A stretch of 41,690 nucleotides of DNA from an uncultured Prochlorococcus sp. (GCA_902564695.1 CACFCB010000010.1:1-41690), one strand, 5' to 3'; counted from the first letter of the stretch, positions 6,779 through 14,476 are shown. Translations and numbers: made by a program. The notes: generated by a model from the sequence alone, not told the origin.

Positions 6779-8314
6779 CTAATTTACACTTCTCTTCCCA
6801 AATAACATTGTGATATTAATTCTGCGATTTTCATATCCTTCTTTGAATTCATAACTATCAGTTTCGTGAAATAAATTAGAATTGAATACAACAGCACGAT
6901 TTTCTTTATAAGGAATAACTTTTGTATTTCCTTTACTTTTTTTTAGCTCTTCTCTCATTTTCTGTACATCACGATTGTAAATATTAAAATCCCAATCCTT
7001 AGGTGCTTCTACGTCATATACGATTACCCCACCAGAATCTGGATTTAAGTTTGCTTTATTAGGAGTAATCCAAAAATTGACATTTATCGCTGCGAAGTCT
7101 GCATGAATATTTATACCTCTTAGCGACGAATTTTTGTTTTTTGCTCGGCTATCATATTTGTATGCCCATATTTGACTTATAGGGAAATCTTTGAAGATTT
7201 TTGGGAATTTATTTCTTAGTTCTTCTGCGATTTGAATAATTAAAGGATTAGCTAAGCCCTCTTTTAAATATGCTCCAAGATATCCAGATTTTTTCACATC
7301 AAACCAAATTGTACTTTGAAGTAGAAACTTTTGAAGAGATTTTAGTGCTGAATTACTTAGGAAATTGTCAATATAAGTTAATCCAAATTCATGATTAAAA
7401 TAATCATTTGTGATTTCATCAATATTTAAGGAACTATTTAATGAATCACTTTTTAGTCTAGGTGCTTTTGTAATATGTATTAGACGATTATAACTATCTT
7501 TAAGAAGCCTTTTGGAGCTATCACTTAGAGCAATTAATTTAGTTTCAGAGGGCCAATCAATTTCACTAGCAACTTTCATGTAAAGATTGGTAAGTTTCAT
7601 AAATTTCTCTCTTTCTTCACTATGATTTGCAAGATATTCAAATTGTTCAATATCATGTTTTATCTTAGCCTTACTAATATTCGTAAATCGTTTTAGATTA
7701 TTTTCTTGATTGCCTAATCCTCTTAGCAGATTAGAACTTTTTGAGAAATATTTTAAGGATAAATCATGTTCACCTTTCTGAAGAAGTATGAATCCCAGAT
7801 TGGAATGAGCATTTGCTAATTCAGGCTTCAGTGCAATCGCCTTACGCTGTGATATTTCTGCGTCTTCTAAGTTACCAAGATTGTTCAAAATATTTCCTAG
7901 ATTTGAATATGCCTCTGCTAGATCAGGCTTAAGTGCAATTGCTTTTCGTAGTATTATTTCTGCTTCTTTTAATTTCCCAAGATTTTTTAATATCAGTCCA
8001 TAATTTGAAAAGACTCTATGATCATTATAACCTTGATTTATAAAGTCTTGATAATACCTGGCTGCTTCTTTAATATTTCCTTCTGAATGAAACTTAAATG
8101 CTTTATGAATTATTTGTTCTTTTGAAGGTTTTATTTCTGTATCGGTGGTAATATATATATTAGTTCTTATTTCTTCTGCAGCAAATTGAACTGGGAAAAT
8201 CTTGGCTGTTTGATCTTTTGAATATAATTGATTTTTTTTATGAGATTCTTCCATTTTTTCTTTTTTATCCTGTATCTGAGAGATTTTACTTCTAAAATCA
8301 ACGATATTAATCAT
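6779..8314 (-). CDS. TPR protein with a second type of 2OG-Fe(II) oxygenase domain
   Basis: A 511-residue protein. A leader (residues 35-65, with FPVQFAAEEIRTNI) resembles that of the 391-residue protein, and is followed by about four TPRs (residues ~66-200), a linker of mixed helices (~200-300) and a C-terminal domain (~300-511). The C-terminal domain shows INIHADFAAINVNFWITP (H404, D406), DSGGVIVYDVEAPKDWDF, then FNSNLFHETD (H483) and RRINITMLFGKR (R497/R498). This HxD...H...R order is the double-stranded beta-helix signature of 2OG-Fe(II) dioxygenases, and all expected ligands are present, unlike the HNH type of its neighbours. Probably a soluble hydroxylase using TPRs to bind its substrate (inference). 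It is the outermost intact member of the cluster. Confidence 0.82.
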   Translation of the reverse strand: MINIVDFRSKISQIQDKKEKMEESHKKNQLYSKDQTAKIFPVQFAAEEIRTNIYITTDTEIKPSKEQIIHKAFKFHSEGNIKEAARYYQDFINQGYNDHRVFSNYGLILKNLGKLKEAEIILRKAIALKPDLAEAYSNLGNILNNLGNLEDAEISQRKAIALKPELANAHSNLGFILLQKGEHDLSLKYFSKSSNLLRGLGNQENNLKRFTNISKAKIKHDIEQFEYLANHSEEREKFMKLTNLYMKVASEIDWPSETKLIALSDSSKRLLKDSYNRLIHITKAPRLKSDSLNSSLNIDEITNDYFNHEFGLTYIDNFLSNSALKSLQKFLLQSTIWFDVKKSGYLGAYLKEGLANPLIIQIAEELRNKFPKIFKDFPISQIWAYKYDSRAKNKNSSLRGINIHADFAAINVNFWITPNKANLNPDSGGVIVYDVEAPKDWDFNIYNRDVQKMREELKKSKGNTKVIPYKENRAVVFNSNLFHETDSYEFKEGYENRRINITMLFGKRSVN

Positions 8315-8979
8315 ATCTTTAATTTTGAAAAAATTTGTTGTGAGAAAACTTTTCTTCTTAAAGAAACTTTCTTTTGTAGATAAACCTTTTACTTGTCTCT
8401 AGGATTTTGTTGAAGTTATATTAATACAATGAAGATGTGCTAAAAATAGTCAATTACTTAAGTATAATTTCATAATGTTATCTTAGAAAAAATCGCTTTA
8501 TTTTGCACCATTATTGTAGGTAAAAGATATTTAATTTGCTTAAATTTACATTCAGAAAAAATTCTATGTTTTTTGTATTAAATCAAAGATAAAATATATC
8601 CGGTCTTCCGTGAGTTCAAAGGAATTAGTTTTGTTAAATAAAGAAAAGGTGAATATGCATAAGTCTCTTGTTTCTACTTTTTTAATAGTTGAAATGAAAT
8701 TTATTTTTTTATATAAATCATTAAAAAGGTTAAATCGCAGTTAAATGCTACTTATTTCAGATCTTTTTTTGTATTTTGAATATTCGCTATTTCGTTCTCT
8801 TCTTAGAAGGTGTTTTTAATTTGGTTTTTTTTTGAACCAATTCCTTAAATTATTGAAGAAATTGAGTTTACAAAATAAAATAGAATTCAAACCTATTGCA
8901 TTACTTCGTTTCAACTAGCCAATATTTTTAAAATCATTGTGATCCAAGTGCTTGAATAAGACAAATTTTTTCATTAAAA
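8315..8979. other. AT-rich spacer without a supported gene
   Basis: About 660 bases of very AT-rich sequence between the last TPR gene and the lysine/alanine-rich protein. The promoter of the minus-strand TPR gene and of the plus-strand gene at 8980 must lie here, but no convincing pair of promoter elements stands out. A 29-codon frame at 8655-8744 is the only candidate coding element and is weak. Confidence 0.5.
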
Positions 8980-9285
8980 GTGCAAGCGAAAACAGCTCAA
9001 GCAGAGAAGAAAGCTCTAGCGGAGAAGAAAGCTCTAGCGGAGAAGAAAGCTCTAGCGGAGAAGAAAGCGCAAGCGGAGAAGAAAGCGCAAGCGGAGAAGA
9101 AAGCTTTACCAGTGAAAAAAGTGAAAGCTCGATCGCAAATTGATTCACAGCAAAAACGAGATTCAAGAACTGAATTGCTAACAGTTTCAGTTTCTTTAAA
9201 TACAGGGAAGATTGTTGCAATATCCTCCATTGGTATTTTGGCTTCGGCTATTCTTGTTTCTGCGATGGTATTTCTTGCTGGGTAA
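8980..9285 (+). CDS. Lysine/alanine-rich repeat protein with C-terminal membrane segment
   Basis: A 101-residue frame from GTG at 8980. Residues 6-47 are hexapeptide repeats (A-L/Q-A-E-K-K), six regular copies plus one degenerate, a strongly charged alanine-rich helix recalling TolA or histone H1-like tails. A basic linker (residues 48-65) leads to a hydrophobic segment at ~77-100 (GKIVAISSIGILASAILVSA) ending two residues before the stop. All three plus frames are open through the repeat because of its periodicity; this frame is chosen because its C-terminus (TVSVSLNTGKIVAI) resembles that of the 44-residue protein at 10065-10199 (ATISVYLNTPIIAV). No strong ribosome-binding site is seen and the start is uncertain. 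Function unknown; topology suggests a membrane-anchored basic tail. Confidence 0.6.
   Translation: MQAKTAQAEKKALAEKKALAEKKALAEKKAQAEKKAQAEKKALPVKKVKARSQIDSQQKRDSRTELLTVSVSLNTGKIVAISSIGILASAILVSAMVFLAG
8995..9120 (+). repeat. 18-bp tandem minisatellite
   Basis: Seven consecutive 18-base units beginning with GCTCAAGCAGAGAAGAAA. Units 2 to 4 are identical to one another, units 5 and 6 are identical to each other (GCGCAAGCGG start), and unit 7 has diverged. The pattern indicates copy-number change by slippage. Each unit encodes one hexapeptide of the 101-residue protein. Confidence 0.9.
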
Positions 9286-9374
9286 TTCTATTTCGCGAAC
9301 ATCTATGTGAAATCAGAATTTTTTCCTGACTTTCTGCTATGTTTTTGTTTTTATTGTTTTTGTAAATCTAAGCT

Positions 9375-9938
9375 GTGCTTAAAGAAAGAATCCAGGAAGT
9401 TCTCGAGTTTTCTAAAAGTGAGTCTCCCTATAAAAAAGCTAATAAAGGTTGGATTAATCAAGATATATTTTTAGATCTCAGTCCTTCTGCTGAAAGTGCT
9501 AAACAAAAAAATGAAGTAGCAAAAATTTCATTATTATGGGCGCCAATAAATAATTTATTGTCTAATATATTCCTTGTATTAATTATAGGTTCGATATTAG
9601 TCTTTACTTCTTACTCTTTATCTAAAGGTAGAATAAATCTGAATTTATTTAATACTTCTTTCGTTAATCCAATAGTCAATGTTGAAGAAAATAGATTGAT
9701 AAATGAAAATCATTCAGAGGATATAGATAAAGAATCCTCTGAAAATGAAAAAACTCCTGTTACGGATAAAAAAATTAAATCTAGTAAAATTGATTTATCT
9801 GACAATTTAAAAATTGAATTAAAAAAGAATACTTTAAGTACTGAAATCCATCAAAAAGAGATTAAAGAAAATGTTCTTAAAAGTACCAATGATATCAAAT
9901 CATTGAAGAAAAATAAATCAAAATCAAACTTTTTATGA
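9375..9938 (+). CDS. Hypothetical single-pass membrane protein
   Basis: A 187-residue frame from a GTG at 9375, 89 bases downstream of the lysine/alanine-rich gene and on the same strand. Residues 1-55 are hydrophilic, ~58-80 form a membrane segment (NNLLSNIFLVLIIGSILVF), and ~85-187 are a highly charged, lysine- and glutamate-rich tail likely to be disordered. No known domain is recognised. AT-rich codon use matches the neighbours. Single-pass anchoring with a charged tail is shared with the preceding gene, so they may act together (inference). Confidence 0.5.
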   Translation: MLKERIQEVLEFSKSESPYKKANKGWINQDIFLDLSPSAESAKQKNEVAKISLLWAPINNLLSNIFLVLIIGSILVFTSYSLSKGRINLNLFNTSFVNPIVNVEENRLINENHSEDIDKESSENEKTPVTDKKIKSSKIDLSDNLKIELKKNTLSTEIHQKEIKENVLKSTNDIKSLKKNKSKSNFL

Positions 9939-10064
9939 ATTTTATATTCCATACGAATTAGCTGATTCTTTGGTTTTTTAATAAATTGTTTTATCAATTA
10001 AAATTTGTTTGTTATTTGGTATAGGTAGATGCTTTAATCATAGTGATTTTTAGGAGTTTTAAAG

Positions 10065-10199
10065 GTGGCCGAAGCAAAGGGTAATCAACTCGCGACAATA
10101 TCTGTTTACTTGAATACACCAATCATTGCAGTGCTTTTGGGCGTTGGATTTGTTTTGGGTTCAATTCTATTTGCAGGAATTTTACTTATTGCTAGATAG
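10065..10199 (+). CDS. 44-residue single-pass membrane peptide, relative of the 101-residue protein
   Basis: GTG start at 10065-10067 preceded at about 8 bases by TAGGAG, a good ribosome-binding site, and a TAG stop at 10197-10199. The product begins MAEAKGNQLATISVYLNTP and continues with one hydrophobic helix (IIAVLLGVGFVLGSILFAGI) to the end. The pattern LATISVYLNTPIIAV parallels LLTVSVSLNTGKIVAI in the 101-residue protein, so the two share a C-terminal membrane module, here without the repeat tail. Its last 8 bases overlap the 3' end of the convergent beta-lactamase-like gene. Small hydrophobic proteins of this size are common in picocyanobacterial thylakoid complexes, but the role is unknown. 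Confidence 0.65.
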   Translation: MAEAKGNQLATISVYLNTPIIAVLLGVGFVLGSILFAGILLIAR

Positions 10200-11085
10200 C
10201 TAATTTATTTAATTCGCTGCTTAAAGCAGGAAGTAAATATTGATTTTTGACTAAGTTATCTCCAGTTGTAAAAACAACGACAAGCATAGGTTTTTTGTTT
10301 GGAGCTTCCCACCATGCGACATCATGGCGAACTTCACTCATTAAACCTGCTTTGCTCCATATCTTTGAAGCTAAAGGGATACCCTCCCCTAAAAAACCAT
10401 CGACTTGATTTTCAGGATTTTGCTTTCTGATAAAAAGATCGAGAGAACGATTGAAAACTTCTTTTAAATTATCACTTTCAACTATTGATAACATTTGGTT
10501 AGTCATTAAAGACTCAAAAAACCTCGCAGTCCCATCAGTGGTCATTCTGTTTCTATTCTCATTGTTTGGACCATAGAAATCTTTTTCTCTTCCAAAAGGT
10601 CCTTCATTCCATGTCTTTTGACTACAATTCCAATTCTTAATTTCAGGCCATTGAAGTTTTCCTAACCAATTATTAATTAAGTTTCTTTGAATTTCCCATG
10701 CTTTATATCTTTCCTCATTAAGCGATGGTCCGCTTGTTGTTCCTGTTAAAAGATCTAAAATATAACTTGTTGCATCATTATTTGAATTTGCAATCATTTC
10801 ATACAATGCTCTTTTAAGTTCTTCTGAATCAATTATTAATCCTTCTTTTATCCATATCTGAGTTGCTAATGCATATACGATTTTTACCACACTTGCAGGG
10901 TAATAGGTTCTGTTGGAGTTCCATCCGGTTCCATAACCATTAAATGGGGATGGAGTTTTATTTTTATAACGTATCCATGTTATGGCTATATTATTTTGAA
11001 GGTTTGGATGACCATCTTTTTCAAATCTATCGAGGAGACCTTTGAGGCAGAATGCCATTTCAGGGTCTTGTCGGTAGAACGCCAT
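10192..11085 (-). CDS. Class A beta-lactamase-like serine hydrolase
   Basis: About 297 residues from the ATG at 11083-11085; a TTG at 11092-11094 would add three. Penicillin-recognising hydrolase motifs are present (numbering from the TTG): S68-V-V-K71 in YYPASVVKIVYAL (nucleophile and general base), S104-N-N in MIANSNNDATSYIL (SxN motif), and K248-A-G in IWSKAGLMSEVRHDVAW (KTG-like). The order and spacing fit the beta-lactamase2 family (PF13354). No signal peptide is seen, so it is probably not a secreted drug-resistance enzyme; such cyanobacterial proteins are of unknown substrate and may act on peptidoglycan fragments or other amides or esters. It is divergent from an NlpC/P60 gene only 21 bases away, which supports a cell-wall link (inference). 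Confidence 0.8.
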   Translation of the reverse strand: MAFYRQDPEMAFCLKGLLDRFEKDGHPNLQNNIAITWIRYKNKTPSPFNGYGTGWNSNRTYYPASVVKIVYALATQIWIKEGLIIDSEELKRALYEMIANSNNDATSYILDLLTGTTSGPSLNEERYKAWEIQRNLINNWLGKLQWPEIKNWNCSQKTWNEGPFGREKDFYGPNNENRNRMTTDGTARFFESLMTNQMLSIVESDNLKEVFNRSLDLFIRKQNPENQVDGFLGEGIPLASKIWSKAGLMSEVRHDVAWWEAPNKKPMLVVVFTTGDNLVKNQYLLPALSSELNKLAI

Positions 11086-11106
11086 AGCGCTCAAGAATAA
11101 TTCATT

Positions 11107-11850
11107 ATGACATTAGAGGTTTTGCTAACTAATTCTTCATTTGTTTTAGGAAGTTTGTGGAAACTTCGAATTAATATAGATTGTTTTAAAAATGAGTTTA
11201 GTGAAGAACTAGTTACTCAAGCTAGTATTGGCAGGTGTTTTCAATTGCTTGATTATTTCAAAATTGATTTTAAAAATAATCAAATGATCGATAGGGTTAA
11301 AGTACGTCTCTTGGAAGATGACTATATTTGTTGGTTGAAATTTTCTGAATTAACTCATAATGCTTTTAAAATAGAATTTTGGAAAGCTGAATTGCTTTCT
11401 AAAGAGCAAATTTTTGATAGGATCCCTTCTATTTTGGACTGGGTTAAAGCTGTAGCAGAAATTAGTAATGAGTATTTGTGGGGAGGCACAATTGGTCCCA
11501 ATTTTGACTGTTCTGGTTTGGTGCAATCTGCTTTCGCTAGTTCAGGTGTTTGGATACCAAGGGATGCATATCAACAGGAAAACTTTTGTAAAAATGTTTC
11601 AATGGATATTTCTTCTTTAGATGAAAAATTGATGCCTGGAGATTTAATTTTTTTTGGAACGGTTGAAAAGTGTACTCATGTTGGATTGCATATTGACAAT
11701 GGTTTTTATATTCATAGTTCTGGGGTCAGTAATGGGCATAATGGAATAGAGATTGATTGTTTATTTCCCCCGAACCTTGGAAATATCGCTTCTTTTTACA
11801 GATCTCACTTTAGATCTGCTGGACGAGTGATCTCTTCCTATCAGAGTTGA
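11107..11850 (+). CDS. NlpC/P60 family cysteine peptidase
   Basis: A 247-residue protein starting at ATG 11107. Residues ~1-95 form an N-terminal region likely to be an SH3-like binding domain as in related cyanobacterial proteins. Residues ~108-240 are the NlpC/P60 catalytic domain: C135 in NFDCSGLVQSAF, H191 in CTHVGLHID and H203 in FYIHSSG make the Cys-His-His triad, and LMPGDLIFF is the conserved family motif. Such enzymes cleave D-gamma-glutamyl-diaminopimelate bonds in peptidoglycan. No signal peptide is evident; non-classical export or recycling of wall peptides inside the cell are both possible. The gene diverges from the serine hydrolase and is followed 46 bases later by a glycosyltransferase. 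Confidence 0.87.
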   Translation: MTLEVLLTNSSFVLGSLWKLRINIDCFKNEFSEELVTQASIGRCFQLLDYFKIDFKNNQMIDRVKVRLLEDDYICWLKFSELTHNAFKIEFWKAELLSKEQIFDRIPSILDWVKAVAEISNEYLWGGTIGPNFDCSGLVQSAFASSGVWIPRDAYQQENFCKNVSMDISSLDEKLMPGDLIFFGTVEKCTHVGLHIDNGFYIHSSGVSNGHNGIEIDCLFPPNLGNIASFYRSHFRSAGRVISSYQS

Positions 11851-11895
11851 TCATTCTAAAAATATAAATTAATTGACCTTTATGAGGAATTTTGA

Positions 11896-12858
11896 ATGAG
11901 TTCTAATATCGCATTATCAATAGTTGTTCCTATTTTTAATGAAGAAGAAAGTATTCCTTTATTAGTTAATCAGTTATTAGAAGTTTTAGGTCCTATGGAG
12001 GAAACATTTGAATTAGTTTTAATTAATGATGGTTCGTCAGATAAAAGTGCAGAGGTGATGAGAAAACTAAGCTTATATGTACCAGAATTAGTAGGTGTTC
12101 TTCTACGTAAAAACTATGGTCAAACTGCAGCGATGGCAGCTGGTTTTGATATCTCCTCTGGTGATATTGTTATCACACTTGATGGTGACTTGCAAAATGA
12201 TCCTGCAGATATTCCGGTTTTAGTTAATAAGATTAGGGATGGGTTTGATCTCGTTAGTGGCTGGAGATTTCGAAGAAAAGATGCTGCTATTAGTAGAAAA
12301 CTTCCTTCTAAAATTGCTAACCGATTAATTGGTAAAGTGACTGGGGTTCGACTTAATGATTATGGATGTTCTTTAAAGGCTTATAGAAAAGAAGTATTAA
12401 CTGATATGAGATTATACGGAGAATTACATAGGTTTCTACCAGTTTTAGCAAATATTGAAGGGGCTAGGATTACAGAAGTTAAAGTTAATCATAGAGCACG
12501 CCAATTTGGATCTAGTAAATATGGAATAGATAGAACTTTTAGAGTTCTAATGGACTTATTGACTGTTTGGTTTATGAATAGATTTTTAACTAGACCAATG
12601 TATGTTTTTGGTTTCGGTGGAATCCTTGCAATTATTGGAAGTTTTATAACAAGCTTTTATTTATTAATTATTAAAGTTTTAGGTGAGGATATTGGTAATA
12701 GACCCTTGCTCATCTTCGCTTTACTTCTTGCTGTTACTGGCGTTCAACTTTTTGGCTTTGGATTGCTTGGAGAGCTTCAGATCAGAACTTATCATGAAAG
12801 TCAAAATCGACCAATTTATCGCATTCGGGATACATTTCGAGGAGGGCGAGAGACTTGA
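11896..12858 (+). CDS. Family 2 glycosyltransferase, membrane-anchored (GtrB/DPM1 type)
   Basis: A 320-residue protein with ATG start at 11896 and GAGGAA upstream. Residues ~5-230 are a GT-A fold of family 2: IVVPIFNEEESIPLLV at the N-terminus, LINDGSSDKSAEV and ITLDGDLQNDP (metal-binding DxD region). Two membrane helices follow at ~235-300 (FGFGGILAIIGSFIT and IFALLLAVTGVQLFGFGLL). This is the layout of polyprenyl-phosphate sugar transferases such as GtrB and cyanobacterial dolichol-phosphate mannosyltransferase-like enzymes, which load a sugar onto a lipid carrier for envelope glycan assembly. Sugar specificity cannot be read. Its last 43 bases overlap the convergent gene at 12816-13295. 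Confidence 0.87.
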   Translation: MSSNIALSIVVPIFNEEESIPLLVNQLLEVLGPMEETFELVLINDGSSDKSAEVMRKLSLYVPELVGVLLRKNYGQTAAMAAGFDISSGDIVITLDGDLQNDPADIPVLVNKIRDGFDLVSGWRFRRKDAAISRKLPSKIANRLIGKVTGVRLNDYGCSLKAYRKEVLTDMRLYGELHRFLPVLANIEGARITEVKVNHRARQFGSSKYGIDRTFRVLMDLLTVWFMNRFLTRPMYVFGFGGILAIIGSFITSFYLLIIKVLGEDIGNRPLLIFALLLAVTGVQLFGFGLLGELQIRTYHESQNRPIYRIRDTFRGGRET

Positions 12859-13295
12859 GAACTTTTTTGTGAATGAATAGTTTTCCCCTTAAAAGATTCA
12901 ATTGCAGTAGCAGATAGAATAACAATTCTACTGTCAAAATCCTTTAAACCTTTTCTTAAAAAAGGTAGTGCATTCTTGTGTTTCCAATGACTTGCAATTT
13001 GAATAGCCAAAAGACGATCTTCAGGGTTTCCAGAGATTAATTTAGTTAATTCTTTCTTTATTGTTATTGAATTAAGACGGGCTTCTTTAGCAAAAGGTGT
13101 TGATTTTTTATTGTTCAGTTTTTTTGGTTGTTGATTTTTTAAGCGTTTTTCGATTATTAAAGAGGTTGAGGCTTGGTTACTTAAAAAAGAATCCTTTTGA
13201 GATTGTAAAAAAGCTGATCTTTTGTAATGCTTTTTTGAACTCCAAAGAATTAAAGCAATAATGAGAGCTAAACCACCAGCAAAAACTTGATTCAT
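12816..13295 (-). CDS. Small membrane-anchored protein with HEAT-like C-terminus
   Basis: A 159-residue protein, ATG at 13293-13295. Residues ~4-19 form a hydrophobic segment (VFAGGLALIIALILW) followed by a lysine-rich linker. Residues ~85-140 resemble one to two HEAT-like repeats (EDRLLAIQIASHWKHKNALPFLRKGLKDFDSRIVILSATAI, given here as the region around 95-135). HEAT repeats mediate protein contacts. The C-terminus overlaps the 3' end of the glycosyltransferase gene by 43 bases in opposite orientation. Function unknown. No clear ribosome-binding site is seen. Confidence 0.65.
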   Translation of the reverse strand: MNQVFAGGLALIIALILWSSKKHYKRSAFLQSQKDSFLSNQASTSLIIEKRLKNQQPKKLNNKKSTPFAKEARLNSITIKKELTKLISGNPEDRLLAIQIASHWKHKNALPFLRKGLKDFDSRIVILSATAIESFKGKTIHSQKSSQVSRPPRNVSRMR

Positions 13296-13374
13296 GATGA
13301 GAAAACTTTTAAGTGATGAATCTTCTTTAGAAAAGATATACGGATTGAACTTTTATGTCATCAATGGGATGTAT

Positions 13375-13403
13375 TTGGTTTGATTAGATGATAATTCTAT
13401 AAA
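13375..13403 (+). promoter_or_regulatory. Candidate promoter of psaI-psaL
   Basis: TTGGTT (13375-13380) and TATAAA (13398-13403) are separated by 17 bases, about 28 bases upstream of the psaI start. Spacing and sequences fit a sigma-70-type promoter. This is a visual match only. Confidence 0.35.
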
Positions 13404-13430
13404 ATAGAAATGGATCTATTGAAATAAGTA

Positions 13431-13547
13431 ATGACTAGTGAACTCGCTTCAAGTTTGTTGCCCTCTATTCTGATTCCATTAGTTGGAATAATGGGTCCAG
13501 CAGTTTTCATTGTGTTGATTGGTCGGTACATAACAGCTACTGAGTAA
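13431..13547 (+). CDS. psaI: Photosystem I subunit VIII (PsaI)
   Basis: A 38-residue single-pass membrane protein, ATG 13431, TAA 13545-13547. The sequence ([20 protein letters not shown], then [18 protein letters not shown]) has the size and hydrophobic profile of PsaI, with the conserved SLLPSI(L/F)VPLVG-type start. PsaI sits next to PsaL in the photosystem I trimerisation region and stabilises PsaL binding. It is 31 bases upstream of psaL on the same strand, the arrangement known from cyanobacteria. Confidence 0.92.
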   Translation: MTSELASSLLPSILIPLVGIMGPAVFIVLIGRYITATE

Positions 13548-13578
13548 TTTCAAAAACATTTTTTATCCTTTTTTGTCA

Positions 13579-14106
13579 ATGACTAAATCTCAAGAAACAC
13601 TTATGCAAAAGTGGGCTGTGAAAACGGTCTCAGATCCAACTGTTGGTAATCTCCAAACCCCAGTAAATAGTGGTTGGTTTACAAAGATGGTTATTAATAA
13701 TCTTCCTGTTTATAGAGAGGGTTTGTCTCCAAATTTCAGAGGCCTTGAAACAGGCGCGATTTTTGGTTATTTACTTTATGGCCCTTTTTCAATGACTGGA
13801 CCTCTTAGAAATACTGACTTCGCCTTGACAGCTGGTTTGCTTGGTGGAGTGGGTGCTATTCAAATATTGACTGCTCTTTTTATTCTTTATAATGCTCCTG
13901 GTAAGGCGCCTAATATTCAACCTCCTGATGCAACAGTAGCTAACCCACCAGCTGATTTGTTTACTAGATCAGGATGGAATGATTTTACAAATGGTTTTTG
14001 GTTGGGCGGTACAGGAGGTGTTGTTTTTGCTTGGTTACTTATTGGTACTTTGCATCTAGATACTGTCCTTCCTTTGATTAAGGAATATCATTTACTAGGA
14101 GCATAA
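13579..14106 (+). CDS. psaL: Photosystem I subunit XI (PsaL)
   Basis: 175 residues from the ATG at 13579 (an in-frame TTG two codons earlier is less likely). Conserved PsaL features are visible: [15 protein letters not shown] near the N-terminus, [19 protein letters not shown] with the chlorophyll-site region, then hydrophobic helices ([50 protein letters not shown]). PsaL joins photosystem I monomers into trimers or tetramers in the thylakoid membrane. It probably forms an operon with psaI and ends in a strong hairpin at 14127-14168. Its last 52 codons are duplicated downstream. Confidence 0.96.
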   Translation: MTKSQETLMQKWAVKTVSDPTVGNLQTPVNSGWFTKMVINNLPVYREGLSPNFRGLETGAIFGYLLYGPFSMTGPLRNTDFALTAGLLGGVGAIQILTALFILYNAPGKAPNIQPPDATVANPPADLFTRSGWNDFTNGFWLGGTGGVVFAWLLIGTLHLDTVLPLIKEYHLLGA

Positions 14107-14126
14107 AAAAAGCTCTTCTTGATAAA

Positions 14127-14168
14127 AGCAAATAAAAAACCCCTTAATAAAGGGGTTTTTTATTTGCT
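14127..14168 (+). terminator. Strong terminator hairpin after psaL
   Basis: A perfect 19-base inverted repeat (AGCAAATAAAAAACCCCTT, loop AATA, exact complement back to 14168). The core CCCC/GGGG stem followed by TTTTTT is a classic intrinsic terminator, and the A/T flanks make it usable in both directions. It starts about 20 bases past the psaL stop codon. Confidence 0.9.
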
Positions 14169-14192
14169 GAGGCAAAAACCATCTATCACTCT

Positions 14193-14349
14193 AGCTGATT
14201 TGTTTACTAGATCAGGATGGAATGATTTTACAAATTGTTTTTGGTTGGGCGGTACAGGAGGTGTTGTTTTTGCTTGGTTACTTATTGGTACTTTGCATCT
14301 AGATACTGTCCTTCCTTTGATTAAGGAATATCATTTACTAGGAGCATAA
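14193..14349 (+). pseudogene. Duplicate of the 3' third of psaL
   Basis: Positions 14193-14350 repeat 13950-14107 with a single mismatch (ATGG in psaL, ATTG here, changing Gly to Cys). It encodes the last 52 residues of PsaL, from [12 protein letters not shown] to EYHLLGA, and the same TAA. No psaL start, ribosome-binding site or upstream domain is present; an in-frame TTG at 14119 would begin ahead of and read through the terminator hairpin. It is most simply a partial duplication not translated on its own, although it keeps one full membrane helix. Confidence 0.88.
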
Positions 14350-14476
14350 AAAGATTTTCTTGGTCAGTGTCAATTAAAAAATATCTTCACTAAAGGGTTT
14401 TTACCTTAAATTTATTTGTTCTCAGTTTTAAAATCCTAAAAACTTAATTGAATAGATAATATTATTTTCCACAAAA

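Noticed and set aside
1-8314. The accessory block as an integrated phage or transposon
   Set aside because: No integrase, transposase, tRNA attachment site or terminal inverted repeats could be seen.
8655-8744. 29-codon plus-strand frame beginning MHKSLVSTFLIVEMK with AAAGGTGAA upstream
   Set aside because: The ribosome-binding site is acceptable, but the sequence is very AT-rich, has no recognisable relatives and could arise by chance.
8997-9230. Minus-strand frame through the repeat (SACAFFSA repeats)
   Set aside because: It is the reverse reading of the 18-bp repeat, which keeps several frames open; the plus frame has the better supported C-terminus.
14119-14349. 76-codon frame containing the psaL duplicate as an independent gene
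   Set aside because: Its TTG start has no ribosome-binding site and it would read through the strong terminator hairpin; treated as a partial duplicate.
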